Notes: generated from the sequence alone by a model not told the origin. A stretch of 64,000 nucleotides of DNA from Ciona intestinalis (GCF_000224145.3 NW_004190384.2:420908-484907), one strand, 5' to 3'. Counted from the first letter of the stretch, positions 35,731-48,243 are shown. Numbers and translations: made by a program.

Positions 35731-36600
35731 GGTGCTGCGCAAACACACTTATTTTTCAAGTCATGAAAAATTAATTTGTTTTCAAACGATACATCGAAAT
35801 CCAAATCAATTATACTTCGCCCACTCTAGTAAGGTTATAACCGTCAACACATGCGATGCACAACATATATATGATAACGTCGATAGATAACCGAAACCTG
35901 CTGTGTTTGTAAAATCTTTTTTGTTTTTTGATTTTAAACGTTTTATTTTATATAAAACAGTTGTGAAATAATTGTCTATTGGGCATAAATTCCATTTTGT
36001 TTTGACAAATTTACGATTAACTTGGAGTAAATATATTGAATCGGAAAGTAACTTGACCATGAACAGATTTTTCAAATTTGTTACTGATAGTCTTATCCTG
36101 CTTTCGGTTGAATTTACGTCACAGTGACGTCAGCGCCATTGTCTATTGAATTGAAGCACATAATATGAAAGGTTCGTTTACTCGGCGCTGCAAGCTACCA
36201 CTGCCTTTTTCTGGTGGAGAAAAAGAGCTCGCTTCACGCTGCATTGGATTGTGAGGTTTATTGTAAGTGTGTACCCAGTTGTACAGCAAAGGCAAGTATG
36301 CGATGCTTATGATAAAATACTGCATCGCGTGTAATTTGTTGAGTAGGTCACAATCATCAGCTAAAATGCAAAATAGCCAAGACTGCGTGTGTTAAAAGTG
36401 TTTGAAGTATATCGCCTTGCCTTAAGCAGTAATTGGATAGCAGATATTTTTAGTCAAGATCGCGTAAGCTATTATTATGGTTGAACTTTCGCGGGAAAAC
36501 TGTAAGATAAAACGCGATCTTTCATTTATACGGTTCTGTATGACGTTGATAAAACACACTTAGTCAAATATTTTTGCCACACATATTTTGTTCGACATGT

Positions 36601-36786
36601 ACTACTGTGGGGAAAGATGGGACACCATTTGCACATATTATCTGGATATCATTATCGTGTTTTAAACAATAACCAACGTCATTTTAAAGCCGGGGGTACC
36701 GGTTTATAATTTTTTCATTTTTTTTGCTTTACTAAACCAAATAGCACAAAGAAAAAAAGGTTTTTATCTTACCACAATCCACTATA
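36601..36786. repeat. MITE, TATAGTAGG family
   Basis: ACTACTGTGGGGAAAGATGG to CTTACCACAATCCACTATA. Confidence 0.75.
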
Positions 36787-37754
36787 AATGTTTAGTTCAA
36801 ATGAATTGTATTTTATCTCTTATGTCGTTTTAGTAACCCAATTAAATTAGTTGGAGACTTTTCATAGCTTAGCTCATGTTGTATTTACTGCTAGGGAAAT
36901 ATGCTGTGGACGAATATTAGTATAAATTATTGCGGTGGCATCTACACCCTACATCCCGCCAAGTCATTAATTCAACCACGGTCATTTCCTTAGCTTTAAC
37001 CCGCCGCGTGCTTACGGTCTTGTATTCCAGAACAACGATTAGTTTATGAACGACGTAGTAATAGACGCGTGCGGGCTAAGCTGTGGATGTTGAGCACCAC
37101 CACCATGCAAGTGAGCTACGACTGTTTTAATATGTGAGTATAAAAACTTTAAAAATAGGGATGTTTCTATTTTTATTCTGGTAAATAATAATATTCATAG
37201 ATTATAAAATCGTAGCGCCGCAACTCTAAAGGAATGTTGATAATTGGTTAAAACCCGATCTGGAAATTTGAAGTTTAAAGCAGTGCTAACGGTATCCCAT
37301 CTTATCCCACAGTAATATAAATTAAGTTTAGAATATCGTTTATGTATATTAATCCTGGGATGATGACCATGAACAGTATATAGACCCGACATATTTTAAA
37401 ACCCATGATCTCCCTGGACACGCCTCAATGACTTTCGTTCTCTCCAACAATGGAGAAGTGTTACGTCATATTATTGGCGGTAATTTTTCACCTTTAAATT
37501 TCTCTCATGCTGCCGTTAATTGTGCTTCAGTGTATTTATTTAGAAATATCGATTTTTAACTAAGTTAAAACTTAAGCGAAACCAACGAAAAAAGTCTCAG
37601 AAAACAATTTGCTTGCAAGAAAAAAAAAACAGTTTGAGTTTCAGGTCCAAGACAAGTTTTTGTGGAATATTAAAAATATGCGTGTAGTTCTGTTTTAACG
37701 TGGAGCAGTTTCTATGATCTTTATATCTCAAACTTTTATATAACATGTAAATAG

Positions 37755-37953
37755 ATATAAAAGTGTGGGGTAAGATGGGATACACTCATCACCTAATTAC
37801 CATATTTCCTGCTTATGATTGAGCAATTAACAATGCCCTTTTAGAGTCGTGAGACTATACGGTTATTCAATTCTGTAGATATTCTGTGTTTACCACCAAA
37901 CGGAATGATCATTAAGAATGAAAACATGTCCCATATTACCCCACCTTACTCTA
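37755..37953. repeat. MITE, TATAGTAGG family
   Basis: GTGTGGGGTAAGATGGGATA to CCCATATTACCCCACCTTAC. Confidence 0.75.
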
Positions 37954-38440
37954 AACGTTTTTCGCATTTTGATTTATTACATTTTCTCCAATTTATTTAT
38001 GCTTTCCAATTCTACAATTATTACATAAACATCGTGCGTGTCAAAACCGTCGTTTTGTTTTATTTCCCGTGTTGGGTTGTAACATGTGAGGCTTGCTGCT
38101 GCATGATTGGATTAGTAGTGAGCGGTCGGTTCGGATTACTTGACTGGAAGACAACCATGTATCGGAAATCAGATTGTTTTGATGTGAAGTGACGTGCAAG
38201 CCAGCAACACCTGCAGGCAGCTAACCGCATCAAGCGACGTCTATATATGTTCTAACACATCCGTATATTGTGTTGATGCATGGCATACCGTTGCTGTAAG
38301 AATATGTGCAGACGGTTATTGTGAGTGAGTTGCAAACATGCGTAACCACTAATTATTATGTCGCTGTCAAAAATCAGTTTGCGATTAATTAATAATTAAC
38401 TGGTTTTTCTATAAATTATTGTCGTAAGAGGTTATTTATT

Positions 38441-38570
38441 AGGTGGGGGTAAGATGGTTTACGTTTTCACTCTGTTTTTCCGACCAATTGGTACTAAACG
38501 CAGAATATTTAGGGAATTATAAAATCGCAGCCCTGCGACTTTAAAGGCTGTCCCATCTTACCCCACAGCA
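38441..38570. repeat. MITE, internally deleted
   Basis: AGGTGGGGGTAAGATGG to GTCCCATCTTACCCCACAGC; shorter than the usual 190 bp. Confidence 0.7.
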
Positions 38571-38704
38571 CAAGGAAGGCGTATAATCAGTTGGGCAGTA
38601 TTATACTGTATTAGAAAATATTTTTTTGATAAATGTGTTGTTGTAGTATCTAAGTTGTGTGGTGCAGGGCACAAAAGTAACAACTTCACCTCATTTAATA
38701 CACA

Positions 38705-38825
38705 GGCGGTACTTATAACTTGTATTTATCCACGCGTGGCGGGCCAATGATCTTTATAACACGGGTGTTATGTTTCATATACACCATCGTGCAAGCTTAC
38801 GAGTTACCAAACTTTGTGGGTTATA
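38705..38825 (-). repeat. SINE tail half
   Basis: TTTATCCACGCGTGGCGGGC, TATAACACGGGTGTTATGTT and AAGCTTACGAGTTACC, ending about 100 bases before the start of the membrane-protein gene at 38926. Confidence 0.75.
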
Positions 38826-38925
38826 CATTTGGAACACACACTACTTTAAAGTTTACGTTTAAATCAATTCTAATCACAAACCATTTACAGAAACAAGTCG
38901 TTTAAGTTTTAAATCTGTGAAAATA

Positions 38926-41900
38926 ATGAATCTTGCTTTTGCATCCTTGATATTTTGTTTGTTATGTATTGATTATTCGTGCGGAGGTCCAAACTTTAAA
39001 ATTACCCAGTGTTCCAACTCAACTGGTGACAATTCTAATGGAATATGCGACAGCTGTGTTAAATACGACCATAATAAGGGTAAGTAGACATTTGATTTCC
39101 TTAAAGTTCATACACACTTAAGGTAAGTTGCTCAAATACGTTGGTTTATTTATGGGTTGTCTATAATCACCCACAAAGTTACCTACATAGTAACACGTAA
39201 GCTGGCATAAGGTGTATGAAGCAGAACCCCCATATGTTATTACGACTCTGGTTGCACTGTCACGCAAGGATAAGTATAAGTTACATACGTGGTAACTGGT
39301 AAACGGGCGCAAGGTGTATGAAACAGAACACCTGTGTTATAACGACTATCGTTGATAATACAACATTCAATCACTTATTCTTTTAGTCGCGAGATAGTTG
39401 TGATAAATTGTGTTTACAGATTTGAAGTTTTGTTCAAGCAAATTACAGCTTTGTAAGTTCGAATTCAACTCCACAAACTTTACATGGCGGTATAATAAAA
39501 CTTTCTGTGAAGCTGATTCAATATCTATTGTTCTTTATAACGAAAACATTAGGTGAGTAATTAGAACTGTGGACGCTGCTATTTATCCTTTCAGAAAATC
39601 GACGACGACAGTCTTGGCGATAATTTTCGCTCTCTAGATAAATTTTATTTAATATGATCACTGTTATTGTTTTCGACTATGTTCTAATTTAAGCCATTTT
39701 ATTTTCGCGGAGTTACGGTTGTTGTATAATTTTGTGAATATATGCTTTGTTTTCTATCAAGTAGGACGAGGAATGGGAATGAAAACTTGTCCCACCTTAT
39801 ACTTTAAGTTAAATACCCGAAAGTTAGGTTTAAATATTTTACAAAATTTGCAGAGACAATCGTTTCGTGGAAGGTTGCTGTGGAGTCAAACTTGAACAAA
39901 TGTCTTGTCAACCCAAACATTGCGAACCATCTGAACAGCTGGTTTATTTCGTACAAGATAAAAACAAAAAGATGTTGTGTGCCCACCAATATTATCACAC
40001 GATAAAATGTCCAGTTAGAGAACGTAAGCTTTTAGAAATATATTCATTTTAATAAAAGTTCCCCAAGTTGTTTGTCCTACGACTGCAAGCATCTGCAACT
40101 TTATTCAACCTAGTGATTCCTAATATAAATTATAGAAATTGCTATATATAACGAAAAAATTGCTATATAAAAAAATAGCCATATATAACGAAAAAGGGAA
40201 ACATCTCTAATAAACAATCACCCACAAAGTTACAAACGCATGAAACCATCTTACCCAGCCTTACTATACATTCATCCAATTATTGTTTTAGAACAACAAC
40301 CGAAAGACTTTATATGGTATTGCGCAAACGGTACAGCGGAACAACAAGATTTTCGCAAGCGATTCAACGCCACATGTTTTGTATACGACAAACTGAATGA
40401 TAAGTATACGTTTCGTGATGAAGTACATACCGAGTACACAAGTCAGAAGGGGTTTATTACACATAAGAAAAGTGGAATGTGGAATGCATTTAAGGAGGCG
40501 TGTATTTTCTATTTAAATGAAGGTAATAATAACTACTTATTTATATAGTAGGATGAGGAAATACGGGACGCCTTCATCAAATAATACCCAAATATTCTAA
40601 TCGTTTTTTAAACAATTACCAACGGTCTGTGGGAGTCTTGAGAATGCTGTTTTATAATTCTTTGCAGAAAGTTTTCTTGTTTACTATTAAATGGGACATG
40701 AAAACATAATAAAAATGTGTCCCATCTTTACCCACCCCCTATACTATAAAACCAAATGTTTTATCTTTTATCACAATAACGAAGATCATATAAAAACAAC
40801 AACTAAAACAATGGTTTCAATTGCCGCAACTGACTCTTCCCGCACTTTTTATGCGCAGTACGTTTTAACGACTGCCCTTCACTGTTGGTTCCTGCTTTCA
40901 TACGTTTTTTGAAATTATATGAACTTCTCTATAGTTTCCGAAACGATAAATAATAAAGGTTGTTCGGGGTGTGTTACATTTTTCTCTGTTATACAAAAAC
41001 TTAAAACAATAATTTTGACACAGAAACTGTTTTGAAATATGCACACAACAGCAGTGGAAAAGCGGTCGATCTTCTGTTTCAACGCCAGGCATTTGATATG
41101 AGGACGCTACCAAAAGAGTTTGTTGACAATTGTACAATCCAAAAGTTTGGCAATGCCAGTAGTTTTTTCGACATGACGTCACCAACTAATGACTATATCT
41201 GTATGAGGAAGTGGTCAGGCTTTCAATTCCGATGTATTGAACCGGAAGGTAATGGTGTTGGATTAAAATGTAATGCAGTGTTTACAATACGCTTAGTCTT
41301 ACATGCAAACTATATAAGTGTATTATTACATAAATTGTTGTGACTATATACATCATATATAGTACTGTAGGGCAAGTTGGGATACCGTTAGCGCATATTT
41401 AATATTTCCTGGGCGTGTTGTGAACAATTAACAACGCTATTTAGAATCGCCGGACTAGAGAATAAATCACCTCGTGCTCGCTTACGAGTTATACCACGTA
41501 TGTGATTGTTTTTATAAATGGCTTACAATTTTAGCAACCCATTCGTGACCACTGGGTTGGAGCAATTGTCGTTGAGTGTCTTGCCCAAGGACACATACGC
41601 CCACAATAGTGGCAACGACGAGGCTTGAACCCAAAGACCACTTTACCACAGCCGTTTTCCACCTAATGTTAATCTATCCATAACAACTCATTACGTCTGT
41701 ATTTATTCAGTGACAAAAGCCGTGGATAATCGTCCAGAAGTCTCAGCCAATACTGAATTCACCTTCATTGTTGTTATTGTAGCCGTTGTAGGAATGATAT
41801 TTCTTGCCTTTCTTGTTTATTTTGGTTTCCCGGTTTGTGCTGTGCAAGTTAAACTATTCAAAGATACGAAAAAGATTGACCCCGTCACACAAGTGAGAAA

Positions 41901-42295
41901 TATTATATTTATGGTTCCGTGGGGTAAGAAGGGACACCATTAAGATTAAAATCCCGCATTTCCTGACCATGGTATCAACAATAAACAACGTAGTTTGAAA
42001 GTCGCAGGGCTAAGATTATTTAATGTCCCGCCCCCACCTTACTATTCATGAACGTATACTGCAGTCAAAATTCACATATTCTTAATGCATTAAATAAGTC
42101 TGTGTAACCATGTATGTTACTTTGTGGGAGAATAATGCAGCTTGTTTGTGACAGGGGATGTTCAATCGTTCGGATTTGAAATATATATTTGTCGACAGTA
42201 AGGAAAAAGAAATTTACGAAAGTGGGTTTGCAGGTAAAACTATGGTTGCTGTAATAAAATATCGAACTTTTGACAAAATTGTTTCCGATATTTAA
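38926..42295 (+). CDS. Type I membrane protein, unknown function
   Basis: Not recognised. Seven exons with consistent phases: 38926-39079, 39420-39552, 39854-40023, 40292-40522, 41024-41248, 41711-41892, 42155-42295, giving 411 residues. Residues 1-19 are a signal peptide (MNLAFASLIFCLLCIDYSC). The ectodomain, about 300 residues, holds many cysteines (for example CSNSTGDNSNGICDSC, VEGCCGVKLEQMSC, CQPKHCEP) and several N-x-S/T sites. Exon 6 encodes one transmembrane helix (TFIVVIVAVVGMIFLAFLVY), and the rest is a cytoplasmic tail of about 75 residues with several tyrosines but no recognised domain. A cell-surface receptor or adhesion role is possible but not shown. MITEs occupy several introns. 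The next gene (42495) starts 200 bases downstream with its own signal peptide. Confidence 0.8.
39140..39360 (+). repeat. SINE tails, two in tandem
   Basis: Two partial sense copies: CACCCACAAAGTTACCTACA...CACGCAAGGATAAG, then TTACATACGTGGTAACTGGT...GTGTTATAACGACTATCG. In intron 1 of the membrane-protein gene. Confidence 0.75.
40543..40747. repeat. MITE, TATAGTAGG family
   Basis: In intron 4 of the membrane-protein gene. TATAGTAGGATGAGGAAATA to GTGTCCCATCTTTACCCACC. Confidence 0.85.
41359..41460. repeat. MITE, left half
   Basis: TAGTACTGTAGGGCAAGTTG and the internal AACAATTAACAACGCTATTT; the right half is replaced by a SINE. Confidence 0.65.
41463..41655 (-). repeat. SINE, antisense
   Basis: CCTCGTGCTCGCTTACGAGT, TTGAGTGTCTTGCCCAAGGA, GACGAGGCTTGAACCCAAAG. 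In intron 5 of the membrane-protein gene. Confidence 0.8.
41910..42046. repeat. MITE, internally deleted
   Basis: CCGTGGGGTAAGAAGGGACA to CCCGCCCCCACCTTACTATT, in intron 6 of the membrane-protein gene. Confidence 0.7.
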
Positions 42296-42494
42296 ATAGC
42301 CACGTATGGGATTTATTATGAAACGGCTTCTTGATTGGTTCGATACACCCTACGTCAGTATCATGCATTACTCATATGTTTTGCACGTAAACATAATTAG
42401 TTGTGGGTTTATTTTACCTGCTTCTGCTTTCCCTCCTATACCGATCCATTATAGCAGATAAACATATTTGCATGAACCGGCATGATACTAAGTC

Positions 42495-43024
42495 ATGTGG
42501 TTCATTCGTTTCCTAGTATTTAATTCCAGCATCATATTACTGACAGCTATTGTCGCTTCCCCAGTGCAAGCGGTACAACACCCGTGTAAAGAAACAAACA
42601 GAGCCCCTCTTTCATCACAAGCTGTATATGGTAAGCGTTTATATTTCACAGCAGGAAAACGTCGTTGACTAAATGTTTAAAGACTTCCTTTGGCCACAGA
42701 TTAAGCTGTATTGTATTCAACCAAGCGAGGTTATCTGTATTAAATCGTCAAACCCTGATTTAGGTTCCAAAGCAAATAATTTGGGATAATAACTTGATAA
42801 TTGTAGATTTAGCAGCCACACGTAATTTTACATTTTCAATCAGGGATAGTTTTTACCCTATAGAGTGTTTTAACAACTGTGGTTTTCAATCACCTTTCAT
42901 TTGCTGTATATACTGGATACTCGTTACTGTATTCAAAGAGATTCGTTACTGTATTCGTTTTGTTTTACAGACGCCCCCGCCGCACCCAACGCCTTTCAAG
43001 AAGGGAATGGTTGTTTAACAGAAG
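42495..43024 (+). CDS. Secreted protein, 5' exons only
   Basis: Two exons with matching phase: 42495-42630 and 42971-43024. The first gives a signal peptide, MWFIRFLVFNSSIILLTAIV followed by ASPVQA, then HPCKETNRAPLSSQ. The second adds DAPAAPNAFQEGNGCLTE and ends at a good donor. Sixty bases later the sequence enters the 50-N gap; later exons were not found. The product is unknown. The position just after another signal-peptide gene on the same strand suggests a small cluster of secreted or membrane proteins, but no sequence relationship to that neighbour is evident. Confidence 0.55.
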
Positions 43025-43084
43025 GTATGGGATTATATTAATTGTATCTTGTATACGAACCACTAATGGTGTCTCTAACCGCAA

Positions 43085-43134
43085 NNNNNNNNNNNNNNNN
43101 NNNNNNNNNNNNNNNNNNNNNNNNNNNNNNNNNN
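43085..43134. other. Assembly gap (50 N)
   Basis: Run of N just downstream of the two exons of the secreted-protein gene. Confidence 0.97.
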
Positions 43135-43230
43135 CCGATTACAATGTAGCGCAAGGCGTTAAATAAATTCATTCACTCCTAAAAGCACACTGCCTTGATC
43201 TAATAGCATGTAATTAAAAGTAACACATAA

Positions 43231-43257
43231 CTCATATATATATATATATATATATAT
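43231..43257. repeat. (TA)n microsatellite
   Basis: Perfect TA run ending in ATATATGC. Confidence 0.9.
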
Positions 43258-43324
43258 GCTTGTAGCACATACATGAGTAGCGCCCATTTCACCGTTTTAT
43301 TATACACGTAAACAATATTTATTT

Positions 43325-43450
43325 TAGACTTTACATATGTAAAGTCATATGTGGTAACTCGTAATCGGGCACGAAGTGAATGAAACATAACACCCGTGTT
43401 ATAAGAATATATCGTTGTCCCTCCAAGCGAGGATAAATAAGTTAAATTGA
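43325..43450 (+). repeat. SINE tail
   Basis: TATGTGGTAACTCGTAATCG, ACACCCGTGTTATAAG and CCAAGCGAGGATAAATAAGT, followed by an ATTG-type tail. Confidence 0.75.
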
Positions 43451-44366
43451 TTGACTGTTTTGCAAGTGTGTCACTTGATCCAAAAGTTACCAATTGCGTT
43501 ATTTTCTTGTTGCTTTAAATGGCTGTAAATTTAAATGCCCTGTGAATTAGATATTTTATATATTTTCTTTTGCGGTAAGAAAATGGCGTTTAGCTATGCT
43601 GTCCCCTACCGCATAGTTATGCGTAAAAGTACCGAGGGGTAAGATGGGATACTTTTGTCAATGATACCGTGTTTGTTTCAGTTGTGTTTTTAACAATTGA
43701 CAAAGATATGGTTGTATAATTATGTAAATATTTAAATGGAGCAACATAAATTGAAAACATGGACCATCTTTATATATTGTATACAAATAAAACTGTGTTA
43801 ATTTAAATTCCCATTTTATGATTGGCATATGGACGACTAAACCTTGAGAAATTATTAATATTCTGTTTGTCAATATTTACCAAAGTGAAAATAAAAGGAA
43901 TTGTAAGCTTTATTTATTCATAACGAGAAGCGATGGCAATTAATACGGCCATCATGTGTTTTCCTAATCAATAATTCTTATAAGTGACGTTTTGTATGAA
44001 CGTGGTAAATGTTATGTTATGTATTGGTAACAACGGCCTTCAAAATACTGCTATATCCGGCTATAGTTTACGAGTTGATGGGGTTGGTTTGTTTGCCTTG
44101 TCCAACGCTAATACAAGACAGAACTACAGCAATACCCATGTAAACCAACTATAGCTACTAAAGTTTAGAAAAGCGAAAAGACGGAAAGTGAAGGTAAACC
44201 GACAGTCATAAAAACACGCCTACATATAAAACACAAGTAAAATAAGTGACTCGGTAAACTGAGTGATCGTTACTTCAAACGATACAATGTAATACACAAT
44301 TCAATTCAACAGCACTTAGATTTTAATTTGAAAAAAGTCTGCGTAAAGATAGACAGTAAAACTAAT

Positions 44367-47300
44367 ATGATTGAGATAAAGTTTCATGATCAAAAGAAGC
44401 TCATGAAATCATATGATAGACAGCTGTCAATCATCCCAAAAAACGAAGATGAAACTTTCACTGGATATCCTGTTGATGTCACAACTCATTGTCCTTGCGT
44501 CGTACAAACCACATCTGCATACAAGGACGATGCAAGCATTATACAGTTCGATTTCATTCAAAACGACTTCTGCGACTGCAAAAGAACCCGCCTACCAGAC
44601 ATTAATGATCACATTCTTGGCTTATTGCTGATGATTTTAGTCGCCCTGATAGTATTAACTAACTCGATAGTTATGGTGAGCGTATGTAAGATTTTACACC
44701 GAAGTTCCGCACACACCAACAGTAGAAGACTGAAGATTAGTTGTATTTTCAATTTTAATTTATCAGTGGCTGATATTATGGTGAGTGGAATCTTTTTAAA
44801 TATATTTTTGTTTGCTTATAACATATCAATTGATATTATATTAAAGTTTCTTGTTCTATCCTCTAGTTTTGTCACTTCTGAGACATATTAGTTTATCTTT
44901 AAAACGATCTAAAGGAAAAGTTATGCAGAATAGTTGTTATCCTCGCACGGCGGGGCAACAACAGTCGTTACATGGGTGTGTTCTGTATACACATAGTACC
45001 CGCTTACGGTTTATCGCAACTTTGTGGGTTATTGTTTACTTTATATTTAACAGTTTAGACAATCCTTTAGTGACTACTGAGTTGGAACAGTTGTCGTTAT
45101 GTGTCTTGTACAAGAACACACACGGTAGTAAAAATGGTAGCAGCGACAAACCTATATAGAACGCCTTGATTATAGAAGCCATACACGCCAGTCACTGTGC
45201 TATATGGTGCCGGTACGATCAACAAAGATCTATTTATTTTAGATTGGTGTTGCAGCAATGATATCTCTAGACGTTCAGGGTGGTCGTTCATTTTCAATTG
45301 GAACTTCGTACAACAAGTGTCTTATCCTAATAACCAACTGTACGATGCCATGTGTGTGGTCTGTAGCGTCCATGACAACTATTTGCATCAATCGATATCT
45401 TATGATCATGCACCCACTCAAATACGACATATACTTAAATTGGAAAAGAGTGAGTTTGTTTTCACAATATACTGTTAACACGCCTTGGATGGCTTCGAAC
45501 CCAGAGGTTACGGTTCTAGGCTCGTCACTACTACCATTTGTGGGTAGCTGTGTCATTGAGCAAAACACTGAACGGCAATTGCCCCAACCCAGTGATCCCT
45601 TATGTTTTGTATATTTGTCAGCCAAAACATCTTTTTAGACTAATATATAGGATTAAAAACACCCACGTTACACCGACTGTTGCTGACTCGTCACGCAAGA
45701 ATGAAATATCGCAGTCATTCATCTGTTTCTACTTACAGCATATGTTGACCGACCAAGTCATATTTACCCTTGTATGTGTGTTTAATCGACTCATATATTT
45801 TACTACCAAGTATATCCTGCCCACCTTTAACGCTTTTAATGAAACGGAATACATCAATACATGTTTAATGTCCAGGTTGTACAGTAGTATACTGTGGGGT
45901 ATTATGGGATACCGATAGCACACGATATTTCGAACTCCTAATCGTATTATGACAATAATATTATCAACGACATTTTACAGTTGCGATGATACAGTTGTAT
46001 GTTTCTCTAAATATTCTCTGTTTGAAACAAAATGAGACACGAAAAGGGAATAAAAATCTTGTCCCGTATTACCCCACTCTACTAAATTCATTTATATGCA
46101 CAGTTTTTCCATTATACAGGCTCTTGTGATCGTGATGACCATTTGGATAACCGCCTGCATTGTTGGTTATTCTCCTCTCATGGGTTGGAATATATCGGAA
46201 CAAGAATATTTGAAAAATGGAAGTGTGTGTTCGTTTTTATACATAGTGGATCCTACATACGTGGCATTCCTTTGCATTGGAACATTTGTACCACAAGTTT
46301 CACTTGTTCTGTACATGTACTTTAAATTATATCAAGGTAATGAATTATTGAATATAAACAAACACATTTAATTCCCATCTGCATTTTGAAAGTTACATAC
46401 AAACAAACAAAAAATCGAATTTATTATTAAAATAGAGACGTTTAAATCCGATCGAAAAGCGACGAGTGATTTTAACTTTGGCATCGCTAGAGTTTCAGTT
46501 TTTAAACTGAAACATTTGAAATAAAAATTGGATGACATGTGTGGACAGTGTTATGTTTTTATTGAAACTTACCAGAAAATCCATGTTTAATAAACATATT
46601 TTATTTTCAGTTTCGAAAAAACATAGGAAAGTAATGGACAGTTTCACCGTAACAACAAATAGGAAAACAGAATCTCCCGCATTTACTCGAAGAAACAACA
46701 ACATTTGCACAAGAACTTCAACATCTGTTGCAAATCCATCAATACATGAATCTAGTTATATTGAAATTCCCGGGACAACGGTTTCTGTGATTTCCACCAG
46801 CAGTGTGAATGAGTTACACGCAAACATGGCTGCGCAATACGACGTTGTATCTACTGGTTTTATCCTACCATGTTCTGATACGGTTTCTTCCACAAGCGGC
46901 ACCTCACCATCGCATACACAGCATACACAATCGTTTTTCTCCCAGGTAACGTTGCCATATATTAGAACGACGCTTATAGTAGAGTGGGGAAAGTGGAACA
47001 TTGGGTAATATGGGACGTTTACTGCATAAATCACCCGTCCAAACTGTTATTAACTAATAAAACTGCTTAAAATATGGGGGAATATGTGCTTAAGTGTCCC
47101 CTCCTCCTCAGTTTAGCCTACTGTATTAGACTGAGTTACTTTCTTGCGAAAAGGTTTTGTTTTTTTAATCATGGTCCAATCTTTGAATCGAATCTTTTTA
47201 AAACCGAAAAAACCTGCACCTCTATAATGCACCCTAAATGTTTCAGGTTCGCAAATATTCGAAAAGTCACAATGTTGTTCGAAGAAATAGTATGGCGGAC

Positions 47301-47839
47301 ATACGGGCTTTGCAAACAATAGCTTTAATGATTAGTTCCTATGTTGTGTTGTGGGGACCATTTTTAATCGTATCGTGCATGCAGGTAATTCAAACATAAT
47401 TACATTGTTTCTCTGGTACCAATACTAACACAGTGGTCAGCCAACTTGGCCCGCAATCGTTTACGAGTAATGATGCTATTTATCCTTGCGTGGCAGTCGT
47501 TATAACACAGGTGTTCTGTTTAATACACCTCGTGCCCATTTGATTTTTAATATATGGTTGACAGTTTAGAGAATCTATTAAGGACCCCTAAGTTGAAGCA
47601 ACAGCCGTAAAGTGTCATATACACACATTTCTTACAATACATTTCAGGCTTTCTGTGGCTCAAGCTGTCAATTGCAACTCTTGGCAGGATCTTACATGTT
47701 CTTCCTTGGTATTTGTAACTCGGCAGTAAATCCATTCGTGTACACATACACGGATAGATCGTTGCGAAAAGAAGTTTCCATGCAATATAAAAAGTTGAAA
47801 ACTAAAAAGAACTCGTTGAGAAGATGTTTGCATACCTGA
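44367..47839 (+). CDS. Class A G-protein-coupled receptor
   Basis: Seven-helix receptor of about 500 residues. Exons: up to 44780, 45243-45449, 46120-46336, 46611-46945, 47247-47384, 47648-47839. The start is set at the first in-frame ATG (44367). The frame is open 39 bases further 5' to an acceptor-like CACTTAG, so an upstream exon is possible. TM1 GLLLMILVALIVLTNSIV; TM2 FNFNLSVADIM (N-L-S-x-A-D); TM3 ends INRYLMIMHPL, with NRY in place of DRY; TM4 then GYSPLMGWN; TM5 before YMYFKLY; a long third loop (about 115 residues, Ser/Thr-rich, exon 4); TM6 LMISSYVVLWGPFLI, lacking the usual CWxP; TM7 ICNSAVNPFVYTYTD (NPxxY). The PLMGWN loop resembles the cannabinoid/S1P/LPA/melanocortin (MECA) group, but this is weak. 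The ligand is unknown. Introns carry MITEs and SINEs. Confidence 0.88.
44935..45195 (-). repeat. SINE, antisense
   Basis: In GPCR intron 1. CCTCGCACGGCGGGGCAACA, CAATCCTTTAGTGACTACTG and TTATGTGTCTTGTACAAGAA. Confidence 0.8.
45485..45705 (+). repeat. SINE, sense
   Basis: In GPCR intron 2. GGCTTCGAACCCAGAGGTTA, ACGGCAATTGCCCCAACCC and TTGCTGACTCGTCACGCAAG. Confidence 0.7.
45887..46084. repeat. MITE, TATAGTAGG family
   Basis: In GPCR intron 2, ending 35 bases before exon 3. GTATACTGTGGGGTATTATG to CCCGTATTACCCCACTCTAC. Confidence 0.8.
46974..47125. repeat. MITE, diverged
   Basis: In GPCR intron 4. TATAGTAGAGTGGGGAAAGT at the left; GTGTCCCCTCCTCCTCAG at the right. Confidence 0.65.
47475..47640 (-). 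repeat. SINE, antisense fragment
   Basis: In GPCR intron 5. TTTATCCTTGCGTGGCAGTC, GTGTTCTGTTTAATACACCT, and a short core. Confidence 0.75.
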
Positions 47840-47875
47840 AGAATAACAAATATTGTTGTATGGACATACAAATAC

Positions 47876-48054
47876 CGCGGGAAAAGATACCGTTAGCCCC
47901 AACTTTAATATTTCCTGATCGCGTATTGAGCAATAAACAACAATTTTCATCGACGCGGAACTGCAGTAAATAATTTTTTGAATGTTCTTACTTAACAGCC
48001 GGATGTTACGAGAGGAGAATGAAAACCTGTCCCATCTTATCCCACCCTAATATA
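47876..48054. repeat. MITE, TATAGTAGG family
   Basis: Directly after the GPCR stop codon, probably in its 3' UTR. Right end CCTGTCCCATCTTATCCCAC. Confidence 0.75.
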
Positions 48055-48243
48055 AACCTTAAGAATAAGCAAAGAATTGCTGGTTTTGGGCTGACACGCA
48101 TATAAGGTTACAGCAATGACATAATGTTGGGTTAAGCTACAACATTGTTGTGCTAATTACGTCATATGGTTTGTACTGGGAATGGAATAACGATCGGTCA
48201 TTCTGTGCAACTACGTCATACTACCTTTAATACACGAACAGTT

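Larger units (their letters stand above)
32423..38925. other. Long repeat-rich intergenic region
   Basis: No gene supported over 6.5 kb. It carries MITEs near 32441-32604, 33308-33375 (piece), 34301-34479, 35539-35730, 36601-36786, 37200-37318 (piece), 37755-37953 and 38441-38570, and SINEs at 32831-33105 and 38705-38825. A palindromic TGACGTCA (CRE-like) stands at 36125-36132 and is unassigned. Confidence 0.5.
43135..44327. other. Spacer before the GPCR gene
   Basis: Holds a TA microsatellite (43231-43257), a sense SINE tail (43325-43450) and a diverged MITE (about 43629-43790). No exon recognised; it could hide later exons of the gene at 42495. Confidence 0.4.

Noticed and set aside
36125-36132. 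TGACGTCA palindrome as a promoter of a gene at 36.1 kb
   Set aside because: No downstream gene could be identified; a single 8-base site is expected by chance at this scale.
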